Source: Chondrosia reniformis
Lineage: Eukaryota > Porifera > Demospongiae > Chondrillida > Chondrillidae
Assembly (NCBI GenBank): GCA_947172415.1
Contig: OX359195.1
Span: 4,625,501 to 4,689,500, forward strand
DNA length: 64,000 bases
Direction of reading: 5' to 3'
Each line of letters opens with the position of its first letter. Position 1 is the first letter of the stretch. This document shows, one piece after another, positions 45,501 through 53,391 of the stretch. The notes under the pieces are model-generated. The model did not search any database. It saw only the letters and a program-made list of their open reading frames with translations, and was not told the origin of the DNA. A program made the position numbers and the translations under genes.

Positions 45501-47000
45501 TTCTAGTTGTACTTTGGAGGAGGGAAACAAAAGTGGGACTGTCTCTGCTGGGTTATGTACACCCGTCCCAGCCAGTCTTGTGGAAAGTGTGAAATAGTGA
45601 TTTCTTCCTTTTGGAGATACAGCCTGCCAGAAAGGAGGGCAAAAAATTCTTTTTTTAACTTCTCATAATAGTGGGAAAGTCTTCTTTGCTATCTGGTGTT
45701 ACTCTTTGTATAGTATTCTGTACCCAGGACAGTTACTGGTGTTACTCTTTGTATAGTATTCTGTACCCAGGACATTATCTGGTGTTACTCTTTGTATAGT
45801 ATTCTGTACCCAGGACAGTATCTGGTGTTACTCTTTGTATAGTATTCTGTACCCAGGACAGTTACTGGTGTTATTCTTTGTATAGTATTCTGTACCCAGG
45901 ACAGTTACTGGTGTTACTCTTTGTATAGTATTCTGTACCCAGGACATTATCTGGTGTTACTCTTTGTATAGTATTCTGTACCCAGGACAGTTACTGGTGT
46001 TACTCTTTGTATAGTATTCTGTACCCAGGACATTATTGGTGTTATTCTTTGTATAGTATTCTGTACCCAGGACAGTATTGGTGTTATTCTTTGTATAGTA
46101 TTCTGTACCCAGGACATTATCTGGTGTTACTCTTTGTATAGTATTCTGTACCCAGGACAGTATTGGTGTTATTCTTTGTATAGTATTCTGTACCCAGGAC
46201 AGTTACTGGTGTTACTCTTTGTATAGTATTCTGTACCCAGGACATTATCTGGTGTTACTCTTTGTATAGTATACTGTACCCAGGACATTATCTGGTGTTA
46301 CTCTTTGTATAGTATTCTGTACCCAGGACAGTATTGGTGTTATTCTTTGTATAGTATTCTGTACCCAGGACATTATCTGGTGTTACTCTTTGTATAGTAT
46401 TCTGTACCCAGGACATTATCTAGTGTGACTCTTTGCATAGTATTCTGTACCCAGGACATTATCTGGTGTTACTCTTTGTATAGTATTCTGTACCCAGGAC
46501 ATTATCTGGTGTTACTCTTTGTATAGTATTCTGTACCCATGCAGGACAGTATCTGGTGTGACTCTTTGTATTATATTCTGTACCCAGGACAGTACTTCAT
46601 GATTTATGTACTTCTTTGTACTGTCCTGATCTTTAATATAATCCACCAAGAAAGCAATACCCCCTAACTCTCAAATCACTGTTTATATAGTGACTTGGCT
46701 TCCTCTAAATGTGCTGTATTTATTACAAGAATGACTTGGTTGGCTCTGAAAGGTATCAACAAGCAGGCCCCAGTTGCATGGGTACTTGTAGCCACTCACA
46801 TACTTCAGGTAGACTGGTTAAACATTATGAATCACTATGATTGGTTATCATATATGTGAACTTGTATATAAACCCAATATGTTAGTGTATATAAATGTGT
46901 TTATCTACCTTCATCAAACATTGTAGGTGCTCTCAGACAGCAACTTAGTCAGTTATCCATACTGATGGAAGAACACAAGTTGCACAGAATTTCCAAATAG
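18597..47000 (+). CDS. NUP62: Nucleoporin p62 with GLTG repeats, 7 visible exons
   Basis: Central-channel nucleoporin; its C-terminal coiled coil joins NUP54 and NUP58 in the pore. Exons: 18597-19949, 20482-20570, 20738-20883, 28801-28932, 37838-37949, 44055-44121, 46927-47000. All are GT-AG and in phase. The first base of a phase-1 codon must come from an upstream exon. The C-terminal part matches the Nsp1/NUP62 coiled coil: [75 protein letters not shown]. The N-terminal part should be FG repeats but is Gly/Thr/Leu-rich, with about 27 copies of an 11-residue [12 protein letters not shown] unit and no FG dipeptide in the visible sequence. The introns of 7.9, 8.9, 6.1 and 2.8 kb carry most of the transposons in the window. 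The stop lies 151 bp from the FDPS stop. Confidence 0.93.
18835..19735 (+). repeat. 33-bp coding minisatellite in NUP62, about 27 units
   Basis: The unit ggtctgactggaggaactgg plus tcttacaggcrgt encodes [11 protein letters not shown] or ...G. Units differ mainly at three places: ggg/gga at the second glycine, agt/ggt (Ser/Gly) at the eleventh codon, and ctg/gtg. All length changes are multiples of three. The last units gain extra residues (GLGTGGG, GIVTGGG). The near identity at DNA level points to recent amplification or unit homogenisation. Confidence 0.95.
20884..23398. other. NUP62 intron, 5' part, no gene seen
   Basis: AT-rich intronic DNA. A short GC-rich hairpin (cttccgcag...ctgcggaag, about 22702-22736) and a gggcgtagccagg word (about 21993), common at ends of small interspersed elements, are the only structured items I see. 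No open frame has recognisable motifs. Confidence 0.4.
23551..23817. mobile_element. 267-bp inverted-repeat element nested in the TIR transposon
   Basis: Arms 23551-23582 (tttaatatagagtgtgcccg...) and 23786-23817 (reverse complement, about 85% matching) frame a non-coding centre. The arms are longer than needed for chance pairing in AT-rich DNA and contain a GC-rich core, so a MITE-like insertion is likely. Confidence 0.55.
23956..25020 (+). pseudogene. pogo/Tigger-like DDE transposase remnant
   Basis: Pieces in order: a Psq-type helix-turn-helix ([20 protein letters not shown], about 24208-24267); a CENP-B/Tc5-type DNA-binding segment ending [18 protein letters not shown] (about 24530-24585); and the DDE_1 core start ([28 protein letters not shown], about 24740-24840). 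These are followed by a TENR/stop where the family has TENHW, then [17 protein letters not shown] and PALVI just before the third catalytic block. The reading frame is broken by several frameshifts and a stop (24904), and the remaining acidic residues are missing. Confidence 0.85.
25035..25935 (-). pseudogene. HIRAN domain plus Ulp1/C48-type cysteine peptidase remnant
   Basis: Upstream half (about 25900-25610): [47 protein letters not shown], matching a HIRAN domain, a DNA-end-binding module otherwise known from HLTF-type helicases. Downstream half (25454-25035): [15 protein letters not shown], then HGDHWIV (catalytic His), VIDSVYD (Asp), [15 protein letters not shown] (Gln and catalytic Cys), the complete Ulp1-like catalytic set. 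Frameshifts near 25900 and between 25600 and 25455 split the gene. Proteins pairing such domains are common in transposon-rich invertebrate genomes, but I cannot name this family. It converges on the pogo-like remnant inside the same terminal repeats. Confidence 0.75.
25966..26023. repeat. Palindromic insertion related to 1333 and 2977
   Basis: Starts acaagtattttgactttaaa and ends aaactcaaactacttgctg, with a central gtggggccc. Both arms and the following 26030-26100 resemble 2977-3290. It is a CpG-depleted version of the caagtagttcgagtt family. Confidence 0.55.
26285..26685 (-). pseudogene. LINE fragment, endonuclease-to-RT linker region
   Basis: Read on the minus strand, about 26675-26480 gives [21 protein letters not shown], then [20 protein letters not shown] and QYFEKI. 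This is the Trp-x-x-x-Glu-Ile-(R/K) then Asp-Trp-Glu-x-Tyr pattern of jockey/CR1-like LINEs between the endonuclease and reverse transcriptase domains. Continuing sequence is frameshifted. It lies in a NUP62 intron, just outside the TIR element. Confidence 0.7.
27220..27595 (+). pseudogene. Harbinger transposase N-terminal remnant
   Basis: The frame at 27364-27591 reads [31 protein letters not shown] and [10 protein letters not shown], then [12 protein letters not shown]. This matches the helix-turn-helix and the approach to the first DDE aspartate of PIF/Harbinger (DDE_Tnp_4) transposases. It stops just where the AVDGSH catalytic block should follow, so it cannot be active. Confidence 0.8.
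27551..28533 (-). pseudogene. Harbinger Myb/SANT-like DNA-binding protein remnant
   Basis: Read on minus from an ATG at about 28530: a stop interrupts codon 6, then [19 protein letters not shown] (Myb/SANT-like, with Trp spacing), then [18 protein letters not shown] and a [12 protein letters not shown] region. An acidic Ser-rich middle and a Glu/Arg-rich coiled coil follow ([20 protein letters not shown], about 27690). Frameshifts split it near 28430-28200. Such proteins act with Harbinger transposases for nuclear import and DNA binding. Confidence 0.75.
28933..30348. other. NUP62 intron DNA without clear gene
   Basis: Contains ggttcatacgctattattat (about 29049-29070), which recurs at about 50422-50442 followed in both by cttaatttatat, so both are probably copies of one interspersed repeat. 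It also holds a short hairpin at about 29305-29332 (gagagtcccc/cgagggtctc). No conserved coding sequence. Confidence 0.35.
30349..30770. pseudogene. Transposon debris with THAP-like start
   Basis: On plus, from ATG 30643, the frame reads [15 protein letters not shown]. The C-x4-C-x2-N spacing is that of the start of a THAP zinc-dependent DNA-binding domain. The frame ends at about 30722. On minus, 30567-30349 encodes [16 protein letters not shown] and [20 protein letters not shown], a compact frame I cannot assign. Both look like truncated transposon genes. Confidence 0.45.
30855..31012. repeat. Degenerate minisatellite (tacgcccgtagccgtag)
   Basis: Six or so diverged units of about 25-28 bp, each starting tacgcccgta, with repeats of gccgtag or ccagtag. 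GC content is well above the surroundings. Confidence 0.75.
31187..34175 (-). pseudogene. LINE with YLDD reverse transcriptase and C-terminal Zn/nuclease region
   Basis: Spans about 3 kb on the minus strand. From the 5' end: a short zinc-finger-like CSVCLRP...H (about 34140); a linker; reverse transcriptase with [42 protein letters not shown] and [12 protein letters not shown] (about 33336-32453); a downstream region ending in [17 protein letters not shown]; a CX2CX8HX4C knuckle ([18 protein letters not shown], about 31835); and an [13 protein letters not shown]...PVAIET segment that could be a restriction-like endonuclease. One ORF with a knuckle and nuclease after RT resembles R2/NeSL-like LINEs. 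Frameshifts break it in at least four places. An (ATT)n tail at its 3' end fits LINE integration. Confidence 0.8.
34340..34690 (+). mobile_element. Non-autonomous element with Cys-rich micro-ORF, copy B2
   Basis: Homologous to 1855-2250 in opposite orientation. It retains an ATG at about 34420 that opens a 38-codon frame, with [17 protein letters not shown], before a stop. The palindrome at about 34567-34622 and the gttgccccggcaac hairpin (about 34650) are present. The micro-ORF is probably the start of a larger transposon protein left behind after internal deletion. Confidence 0.7.
34800..35545 (+). pseudogene. Transposase remnant with coiled coil and HTH_4-like region
   Basis: The frame 34855-35050 ends in a Leu/Glu/Lys heptad stretch ([12 protein letters not shown]). 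It is continued in a shifted frame ([15 protein letters not shown]), then [17 protein letters not shown] and a [10 protein letters not shown] block that resembles the region before the DDE_Tnp_4 domain in Harbinger/ISL2EU-like transposases. A frameshifted stretch near 35390 would give a VSQSTVSR-type helix-turn-helix. No catalytic residues are visible. Confidence 0.5.
35946..36209 (-). pseudogene. Unassigned Lys/Glu-rich transposon-like fragment
   Basis: An 87-codon frame with [20 protein letters not shown] followed by a basic-acidic stretch ([18 protein letters not shown]). Composition resembles C-terminal tails of transposon-encoded proteins. I cannot name it. Confidence 0.3.
36430..37650 (-). 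mobile_element. Duplicated transposon fragment, copy C1
   Basis: Collinear with 42840-43860, same orientation and high identity over more than 700 bp; for example, both hold aactagtaggtaaggctac, the block from cagtttatcaaaa to ctcaagggcc, and the final tgtagctgcagcattttctt region. Minus-strand frames encode a transposon-type C-terminal segment ([20 protein letters not shown]) and an upstream helical region ([20 protein letters not shown]). Copy C1 retains a segment (about 36900-37030) that is deleted in C2. Both lie in NUP62 introns. Confidence 0.75.
38099..38314. other. NUP62 intron DNA with short hairpins
   Basis: A small hairpin (gaagtgaaattctcacttcc, about 38110-38130) and a run of agtaccagta words leading into the interleaved inverted repeat. 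No coding sequence. Confidence 0.35.
38315..38456. mobile_element. Interleaved inverted-repeat insertion (A-B-A'-B')
   Basis: Arm A 38315-38332 (agtactggtagttttaaa) pairs perfectly with A' 38381-38398. Arm B 38339-38375 pairs with B' 38419-38456 with few mismatches and one indel. Because B starts before A' ends, the arms interleave and cannot all pair in one simple cruciform. The region is non-coding and probably a small foldback transposon, or two nested in each other. Confidence 0.7.
38599..39751 (+). pseudogene. Tc1/mariner-type transposase remnant
   Basis: Frames in order: an N-terminal helix-turn-helix half (38640-38920, with [14 protein letters not shown]), a linker, then the catalytic part [20 protein letters not shown] and [20 protein letters not shown] (about 39440-39580). 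The QDND aspartate and the ESPDxNPxEN block of Tc1-like enzymes are visible. Several in-frame stops and shifts (about 38915, 39030-39170, 39380) show it is dead. It is in the 6.1-kb NUP62 intron. Confidence 0.85.
40190..40449 (-). pseudogene. BEN-domain fragment
   Basis: The frame reads [20 protein letters not shown], then [13 protein letters not shown], then FEPVW, a stop, and [10 protein letters not shown]. The order and spacing fit a BEN domain, a DNA-binding fold that also occurs in transposons and viruses. The stop after W (about 40230) disrupts it. It may be debris of a transposon gene. Confidence 0.5.
40515..40650. repeat. Degenerate 26-28-bp tandem repeat
   Basis: About five units of ggacacctcacgaattgtct type, with variants aagggt and aagtgt. 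Units are diverged, so the array is older than those at 16606 and 45690. Confidence 0.8.
40757..40822. repeat. 21-bp tandem repeat, three to four units
   Basis: Unit gaggtgcaatgtttatttaat repeated nearly exactly, last unit variant. Confidence 0.85.
41215..41490 (+). pseudogene. Transposon fragment with Fis-like helix-turn-helix
   Basis: After a one-base shift near 41260 the frame reads [19 protein letters not shown], then [15 protein letters not shown] and, in another frame, NNGEVMVAG. The helix-turn-helix followed by a Leu-Asp-x-hydrophobic-Val motif and GEVxxxG is the N terminus of integrase-type proteins common in marine invertebrate genomes. The integrase core itself is absent. Confidence 0.5.
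41556..42640 (-). pseudogene. hAT-like (DUF4371/KIAA1586-type) transposase remnant
   Basis: Minus-strand pieces: a Ser/Asn/Gln-rich N terminus (42632-42250); a CCxH-like segment near 42230-42050; then [20 protein letters not shown] and [20 protein letters not shown], and [13 protein letters not shown] (41960-41560). MVDESTD and [10 protein letters not shown] are hallmark blocks of the hAT catalytic domain, including the first two acidic positions. The dimerisation end is missing and frameshifts are present. The fragment at 41215-41490 abuts it in opposite orientation. Confidence 0.8.
42840..43860 (-). mobile_element. Duplicated transposon fragment, copy C2
   Basis: Second copy of 36430-37650 (see there). 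It carries an 87-codon frame at 43644-43381 ([20 protein letters not shown]) that is interrupted in C1, an extra 90 bp near 43045-43135, and lacks the 36900-37030 segment. It ends about 190 bp before NUP62 exon 44055-44121. Confidence 0.75.
44215..44520. mobile_element. Palindromic element related to family B
   Basis: A near-perfect palindrome at about 44412-44466 (cattgtataactataataag arms around ccaaagt). It is followed by gttgccccagtaacagagtg (about 44485), which matches the end of copies B1 and B2. Non-coding, in a NUP62 intron. Confidence 0.6.
44580..45689. other. NUP62 intron DNA, no gene seen
   Basis: Low-complexity to ordinary intron sequence. Open frames at 45153-45530 on both strands have no recognisable motif. 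Confidence 0.35.
45690..46592. repeat. 43-bp minisatellite, about 21 units, in NUP62 last intron
   Basis: The unit ctggtgttactctttgtata plus gtattctgtacccaggaca and a 4-6-bp variable joint (gtta, ttat, gtat, gt). Variant joints give 41- and 43-bp units that alternate irregularly. A few units carry substitutions (gtatac, gtgtgac, an inserted catg near 46537). Confidence 0.95.
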
Positions 47001-47151
47001 CTTACTTAATTAGCACAAGCATGTCAGAAACAGTACTCAGAATTGCATTACTATTTAATAATTTAAATTAGTTCATGTACTTTATAGTAAAATATCATAC
47101 GTATGCCATTATTAAGAGATGTCAAGGATTGTATGTAAACTGTCAAACTTT
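47001..47151. terminator. Convergent 3' ends of NUP62 and FDPS
   Basis: 151 bp between the two stop codons, AT-rich (aataatttaaatta near 47055). Both 3' UTRs and poly(A) sites must fit here or overlap. No perfect AATAAA is visible on plus. This is inferred from gene ends, not from a terminator motif. Confidence 0.5.
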
Positions 47152-50100
47152 CTATTTCTTCCTTTTATAAATACGCTCAGCAAATTCATAGAACATATCA
47201 GCTGGTAAACCTTGCAGACCTTCTATCTTCTTCATCAAAAGAGAATAACTTTCCTCCTCATATTTTGAATACAATTTCTTGAGTTCTAAATCTTCATATA
47301 TCTGTTTTACCCTTTCCACATAGGCCTCTTCATTCCTTCCATAATTTGCCTGCAGCATATATATATACAAATAAAGACATTAAGAATCATACACCCTTTT
47401 AAGATCAGAGTGCTATGTGTATAAAAGAAGTCACTGAAGAAACCCTCAGGGTTGAACATGCGACGTTCAGAGAGACAAAAAAAGTGCATCTTTATACGCT
47501 CTAAAAGTCAAAAGATAGGTTAGAAGAAAGCCTTATTATAATAGTGCTTAGCTTATTGTTGTTTCTTGTTTACCCACTTTAATTAGAGTCGGTACCACTC
47601 AAAAACTATAAAAGGAAGGTAAACAACAGAAAGCTAAGCACTGTTGCTTAACAAGTTTAGAAGTACCTTACTGCTTCAGCAGAACATTACTTTATATGGG
47701 GCACAGCAGTTGATGATCAACTTCATATTAACACACCTGCAATTGTGCTTTTTGTTCTTTGGTAGCCAAAGAAAGTGCCTTCACAATAAGCCAACTGCAT
47801 TTGTTATCTTGAATATCAGTACCAATCTTTCCTGTGACAGCAGGATCTCCATAGCAGTCTAAGTAGTCATCCTTTAATTACAGATGATTAAGATATACGG
47901 ATAAGTGAAAAAATGGCCACTTACCATATAACCTATACAGTAAGGAGCTTTTATAACTGCATAATACCAATCTTAAACTGGGACATGATTCAAACCTCTG
48001 AGAGACAAAATCTCAGTTTGGTCGTCTTTTGTGGTCCAAAGTTTCAACCCAGTGGGTCTTTTTGAGTGACCAATGTTTGTAAGAAGGTATGACCAATGTT
48101 TGTAAGAAGGTGTCTTTGTTTTAGCCACTTATTTTCACTGTTTTACGTAGATAAGGTGAAAGTAACATTATAAAATGCTTCCAACTACTTCCAAAGATGC
48201 TCACTGATAAACATCCTATCTAGGCCTAAACTGCTTGATCCCACTATACATATCAGAGTTGTGTTTTAACCAAATCCTTTGCTGTGTGTGTCCTGTAGTA
48301 TTAATATACAGGGAAGGATGATAGAGCATAAACATGCTGTTAGGTTGGGGAATAAGACCAATGGCCTAGCCGTTCATTCCCTAAAAACTGGCTATACTGT
48401 TGAATAGTGTAGTGTCTACCATCAAGCCATAGTGGTGGTGAAGAAATTGACTAGTATAGGAGAAAGGTCAAGGAAGCCAATGCAAGATGTTCCAAACAAT
48501 GTCAGGTGAAAATTAACCTTGATCATAGTATCATGTTGGATTGTAGTTGGAAAATATTATAAGGTTACTTCCTCTTTCACCCTACTGAATATCAGACAGT
48601 GGATGTTGTGTTATCAAAAAAATCAAAGACACCTTCTTTTAAACATTAGTCACTGAATAGATTTAGCAATCTACATACATGTTTCTAGTGGATCAAAGAG
48701 TTGAAAAATGAACAACCTATACAACTTACACTATTAGGTCTTTCAATCATACAACATCTAATCACAAAGAGCTATTAAGATGTAAAGTAATATGTGCTTT
48801 AGTAAGCTGGTCAGAAATAATTTAGCTAAGGCTAAGCCATTAAAGTTGGAGTAACTACTTTTGAGCAGAGTCTACAAATTGCAACTACACAGAGTGGAAT
48901 CTAAAAGAGTACGACAGGTGTCAGTTGCCCTTGAGGACTTAATGATCACCTTCTCAACTCAAAGCTGGTATCTAGAGTTACTGTATACTAACCATACCAA
49001 ACCAACCATCTCTATGTTACCATTAACAAGGTTATTCTGGTTTATTAAGGAACTTACTTGTACTTGAAAGAAGTGCCCCATATCCAAAAGAATTTCCTTA
49101 GCTCTATCATGCAGAGTGGTATCATCTATTCCCGTCTATAGAAAAGTATAGGACAGAATCACACCTACGTACGTACATAACAAAAGTGTACAAAGCTTTT
49201 CAATCTACGTACAAATTAAGGTACAGATGAATATAGAAAGAAATACCAAATAGGAATATAGCTACAAGTAATTGGTATTAATAAACGTTGGCTGCAATGG
49301 GGTAAGTGACTCAAATAGATTGATGCTTGAGTTTTGAGAAACACTTATATTTCGGTAGTTATGAATGTCTACCAGCTATATAGCATCAACAGCTTCATGT
49401 AAGTATACAAAACATATTAGTGGTTAATTAATTGGTAAAATGGCCTACAAGGCAGGATATTCTTTTCAGGACTTTTTAACAGATAATGCAATTTGTAATT
49501 ATAAGACGGTTGGCCATCTGCCATTTTCCATGCAAAGTATTGACATTGCCGCCCAATAATCCTGACATTATGGCCGACCAATTGTGAGCGGATATGTAAA
49601 CAATAGCCACGTACCAGAACAGCCTCGCGGGTGATATATCGCACAATTTGGTATATTGCCATCACCTGAATCGTCTACTCCCGTACTGCCTCCAGCTGTG
49701 AGCAATTCTGACAACATAATATTATACAGATGCATGTGGTACCGCTTGCACATGGTAACCGAACGATGAAGTAATTCCTAAGGAACATGACCTAGCCATG
49801 TCCAGCCAAAAGAGAATAGCTGATAGTGCTGCTACTAGAAGCTCTAAAATGAGTAATGTCACCGTCACAGTAAAGAAACTACCTTCAACTTGTGGAGGTG
49901 GCAGTTTGAGCCCCATTGGGCGCTCTTTTTTTTGTTAATTAGAACTATACTAATGTTGCTGTAACTAGGCTAAGCAATATTGTGTCTGTACTTAGTTTTT
50001 AGAACAATTTATATACAACAATAACATTGAGCATACATTAATATCATTATGACAAAGTGTCTGTTATTGTTGTCATACAGTATTATCAGGATAAAATGAT

Positions 50101-52798
50101 TGTGTTCAATAAACTGCAAACATTAAATCCGCAAACTTCAATTTTTACTACAAATCACAAAATATAATTACCACAAACATTTCCAGCTATATGGTAATAT
50201 GCAATTCACTAAGTCGTGCCGAGACATTTGCAGTCTCTTTAAAGACTAACACTTGTTATATTGAGTGAGGCGGGCGGCAGCTCCACGCGTTTTTAACTCG
50301 AATTACTTGTTCAAACTGTATATTCTTAGTCAGTGGTTCACACCATATACAGTAGACTATCAGCTTTTTGCTGTGGCGCAATGGGATTAAATTACATATA
50401 TATACGTATATATAATACTGGTTCATACGCTACTATTATAACGCTTAATTTATATATAAAAACAAATGGCAGTGTTTGAAAAGCTTATATCAGCAGAGAT
50501 TTTCTACAGTTCATTTTGTTTATGAGGATAATATATTCAAAATGCTTATGATTAAGACTACATACGTAAGAACAACAAAGTGGCCAAGTAATGCAAGTGA
50601 GGGAACGGCAGCTCAGCATATTTTAAGGCATTTGTGTTGGAATACTTTTGAAACTGGGGGGGGGGGGGGGGAGGCGAGCCAAACATTTTTCTCACCACGA
50701 TATACTGTGCAACTCAATAAATGGCTTCCAAGCCTTGGCCTGGGTGTTTTCAAATCGAATGAAAAGGAGTACAGCTATTACTGTGGAATATTGTCACCCT
50801 TTGTTGGCCCCTGGCTCCCATAGGTTCCGACGCCTATGTAAGGGATGTCCTGCAGTTTTCCTGGCCCATTCACAGAGGACCTGAACCCAGCCAGAACACT
50901 GCTTCATCCTAAGACCCTAACTCAATAGCCCCATTGTCCATTTATAATTTTAGCTACACTTAACACAAAATGTAGATATGGGCCTAAATTAAGCTCAAAA
51001 AATTTATTACCACACCTTTAGGCATTTATTTGCGTGGGAAACCTCAAACTGGCTCCCCTGTGCAACAGAAACAACTAACCTCACTCTCCAGGTAACAATA
51101 TAGAGTAAATAATCTTATCTTAGCAAATAGAGGTCAAACTTCAAGCACTAAAGGTCCGTATTACACATTTATATTAGATCATCCCAAGACACATATAAAC
51201 ACAAACATCCACAGACTATGTGGTCCATGATAAAATGCACATACCATATACATGGCAATTCCAACAGGGAGATAAAATGAATAGAATGCTGTCTTGTACT
51301 TCACAATAGCTGCATATCTACATGGTAGATATATAATCACTCAATTATTAATATTACTACGTATTATGTTTAATAGGGTACACCAGACAGCTAATAGATT
51401 GATATAAAGGTATAAGAGACAAACAAACATAATATACAGTATAGTCAACACTTTTAAAATTTAAATAAATAACGGTTATAACTTTGATTAATAAAATAAA
51501 CATAAAGGCTGCTGAACTTGTAAATGATGGTCTTCCATAATTATTTGATACCAGTGGGAGAGATAAGTTTTCTTCCATCCCTCTCGTAATAAACATAAAA
51601 TCAGTTAGACCTACGTACGTACTTCTCATCAGTGAAGCTATCCAAATCCTTGGGATCCTCACAACCTGTGATAGTGTCCAAACACTGGCCAACTTTAGTC
51701 AAGTAGGATACCTAATTTTGCAAATCAGTATGAATAATAGCCATAGGTATACACTTAAGCATTGAGAAAATTGAATTCTGTTTTGAAGAATACACTGCTG
51801 CCAAATGTTCAGCATTATAGACCTAGAAAACATTGCATGCTTAATAACCATGTAGAAAATGGTGCATCTGATAATTTATGGGCATTAATCATTCAGGCTC
51901 AGGAGAAATAGGCAAAGAGTGTTAATAAAGCAGTACTAATGTTACTTCCATACATATTCATGTGCACATACAAACCTTTTGGAAAAGTTCCACTACATTC
52001 ATATAGTAATTCTTTTGATGAATATGTTTCCTTATGATCTCATAAATCAGACTCTCCAAAAACAATGCATCATTAACAGCAATCATCCCAACTGATGCCT
52101 TGGTAAAAATAAAACAGACTTTTCATAGTGTATAGCATACATGTTGTGCAAAGATGCATATACACATTAAGGCTAGTGAACCGCTACATTCTTCTTAGAC
52201 ATTTGGCTTTATAACATAAAGGAAAACAAAGGAACATACACATTTGTACCAGCACGGCTTTCCTCTTCTTGTGATGGAGCCATCCATGATATCATCAGCA
52301 ACTAAGAAACACGCTTGCAGCTATAAAGTAAAACAGTATGCTGACAGGTATACTACTTTCAAAGTTACAGTACTCACCAACTCAACACACCATCCCAGAA
52401 TTATAGCATTTTCCTGCTCTGATGTGTCTGCTGAAAGATGACTAAGACAGCCAATTACCATTAGACCTCTGTTGAGTTTCCCTCCCGGAACAGTATACTC
52501 TATACACTAAGACACAAGACTTTAAAAATGATACTAGACTAGACTACATATTATCTTACAAATTACAGTGCTACAGAGCTGAAATTTAACTTAAACATTC
52601 AAACTGTGCAGCGTCTACATATATAGGCGTGGAGACATAATATATTTGACTCACAGCTTTTAAATGGTCAAGGGAGTCTTTCATTTCGATATTGGAAATA
52701 CCATCCGTCGACATCAGTACATCTATTACTTTCGGAAATGCAGAGATGAACGTTTCTCTCCAGGAAAAAGGATCCTTTTTCTGTACAGAGGTGGCCAT
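47152..52798 (-). CDS. FDPS: Farnesyl diphosphate synthase, 9 exons
   Basis: Condenses dimethylallyl diphosphate with two isopentenyl diphosphates to farnesyl diphosphate in the mevalonate/isoprenoid pathway. Exons on minus: 52798-52655, 52506-52378, 52320-52240, 52098-51976, 51711-51623, 51317-51245, 49135-49058, 47871-47737, 47349-47152. These give 349 residues, close to cytosolic animal enzymes. Both Asp-rich motifs are intact: FARM in FLVADDIMD (exon 3) and SARM in FFQVQ/DDYLD (exons 7-8). Also seen are [12 protein letters not shown] (exon 6), [15 protein letters not shown] (exon 8) and the C-terminal YKRKK with the two basic residues of the family. All joins are GT-AG and in phase. No obvious mitochondrial presequence. 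The 2.1-kb sixth intron holds repeats. Confidence 0.97.
47425..47540 (+). repeat. Hammerhead-like foldback repeat, second example
   Basis: The core ctgaaga-aaccc-tca-gggtt-gaaca has a 5-bp stem between CTGAAGA and GAA. It is followed by gcgacg and, about 90 bp later, ttagaagaaagccttattat, a tail also seen at about 55180-55200 and 61900-61920. In an FDPS intron. Confidence 0.5.
47998..48600 (+). pseudogene. Probable Penelope-like element debris (GIY-YIG C-terminal part)
   Basis: On plus at about 48315-48385: [20 protein letters not shown], then [10 protein letters not shown] and a stop. The EH...R......NGLA.H pattern with a following GH/GY is that of the GIY-YIG nuclease end of Penelope-like elements and some related reverse-transcribing elements. 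At about 48030-48070 on minus a gacccactgggttgaaac hairpin core lies nearby, as would fit the ribozyme-bearing terminal repeats of that group. Short and broken; moderate confidence only. Confidence 0.45.
49136..51244. repeat. FDPS intron with several repeat pieces
   Basis: Contains a short frame 49798-49942 on plus with no known motif, a cgagttt-family palindromic insertion at about 50260-50310, a copy of the ggttcatacgctac repeat at about 50420, and a run of 16 G at 50656-50671 inside an otherwise ordinary stretch (50640-50890). No conserved gene. Confidence 0.45.
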
Positions 52799-53391
52799 AT
52801 TCTTCCGTAGACTCCTTTTCCGGTCGCCTAAACAAGAGGAAAAGGAAATTATATAGGAAATGGGAAACGAGGAAAACGTGATTCGAGAGTTAAATAACCC
52901 TCTCCAGCGTATGACTCGAATAACCTACATTGTACTACTCACAACTGTGTAGCTATGAATGTTTTAAGGCATCAGAAGCTTCATTTACGTAACTATGGCC
53001 AAACACATTAACTTCCGGTGTGATTCCTCCAAGGATATCAGAGAGTACTTTTTTTAATTCAATAGGAATGTCCCTGCAGCCCATGGCTGGTCTTCCAGGG
53101 AGTCCTGTGCACACAGTACATAATAAAACGGAGTTTCCAGCTACTTGTTATTATGGATAAATAGGTAACTACTTAGATAACCACTCAATAATTCCATTGG
53201 CTTGACCATCTCTTTAATCTTCATGTATATTTTGAATGTTTTCTAGCTTGTCAAACTTAGAGTAGTATATAGACACACATAACTACAACATATTTTAAAA
53301 GAAATCTGATCAAAATTCAGATATAGTGTACAATGTGTATAACAGAAATTCACTTAGCAGAGGAAGAAAGTTTAATTTATATTCATGTTAA
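52799..53391. other. FDPS upstream region, contains a 65-codon open frame
   Basis: Lies between the FDPS start and the TRP stop, both on minus, so it should hold the FDPS promoter. On minus, about 53148-52953 is open and includes an ATG at 53084 opening a 43-codon frame (CRDIPIELKKVLSDILGGIT). An acceptor-like gtgtgcacag sits near 53110. Amino-acid composition is protein-like but I recognise no family. It could be an upstream ORF, a small gene or chance. Confidence 0.3.
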
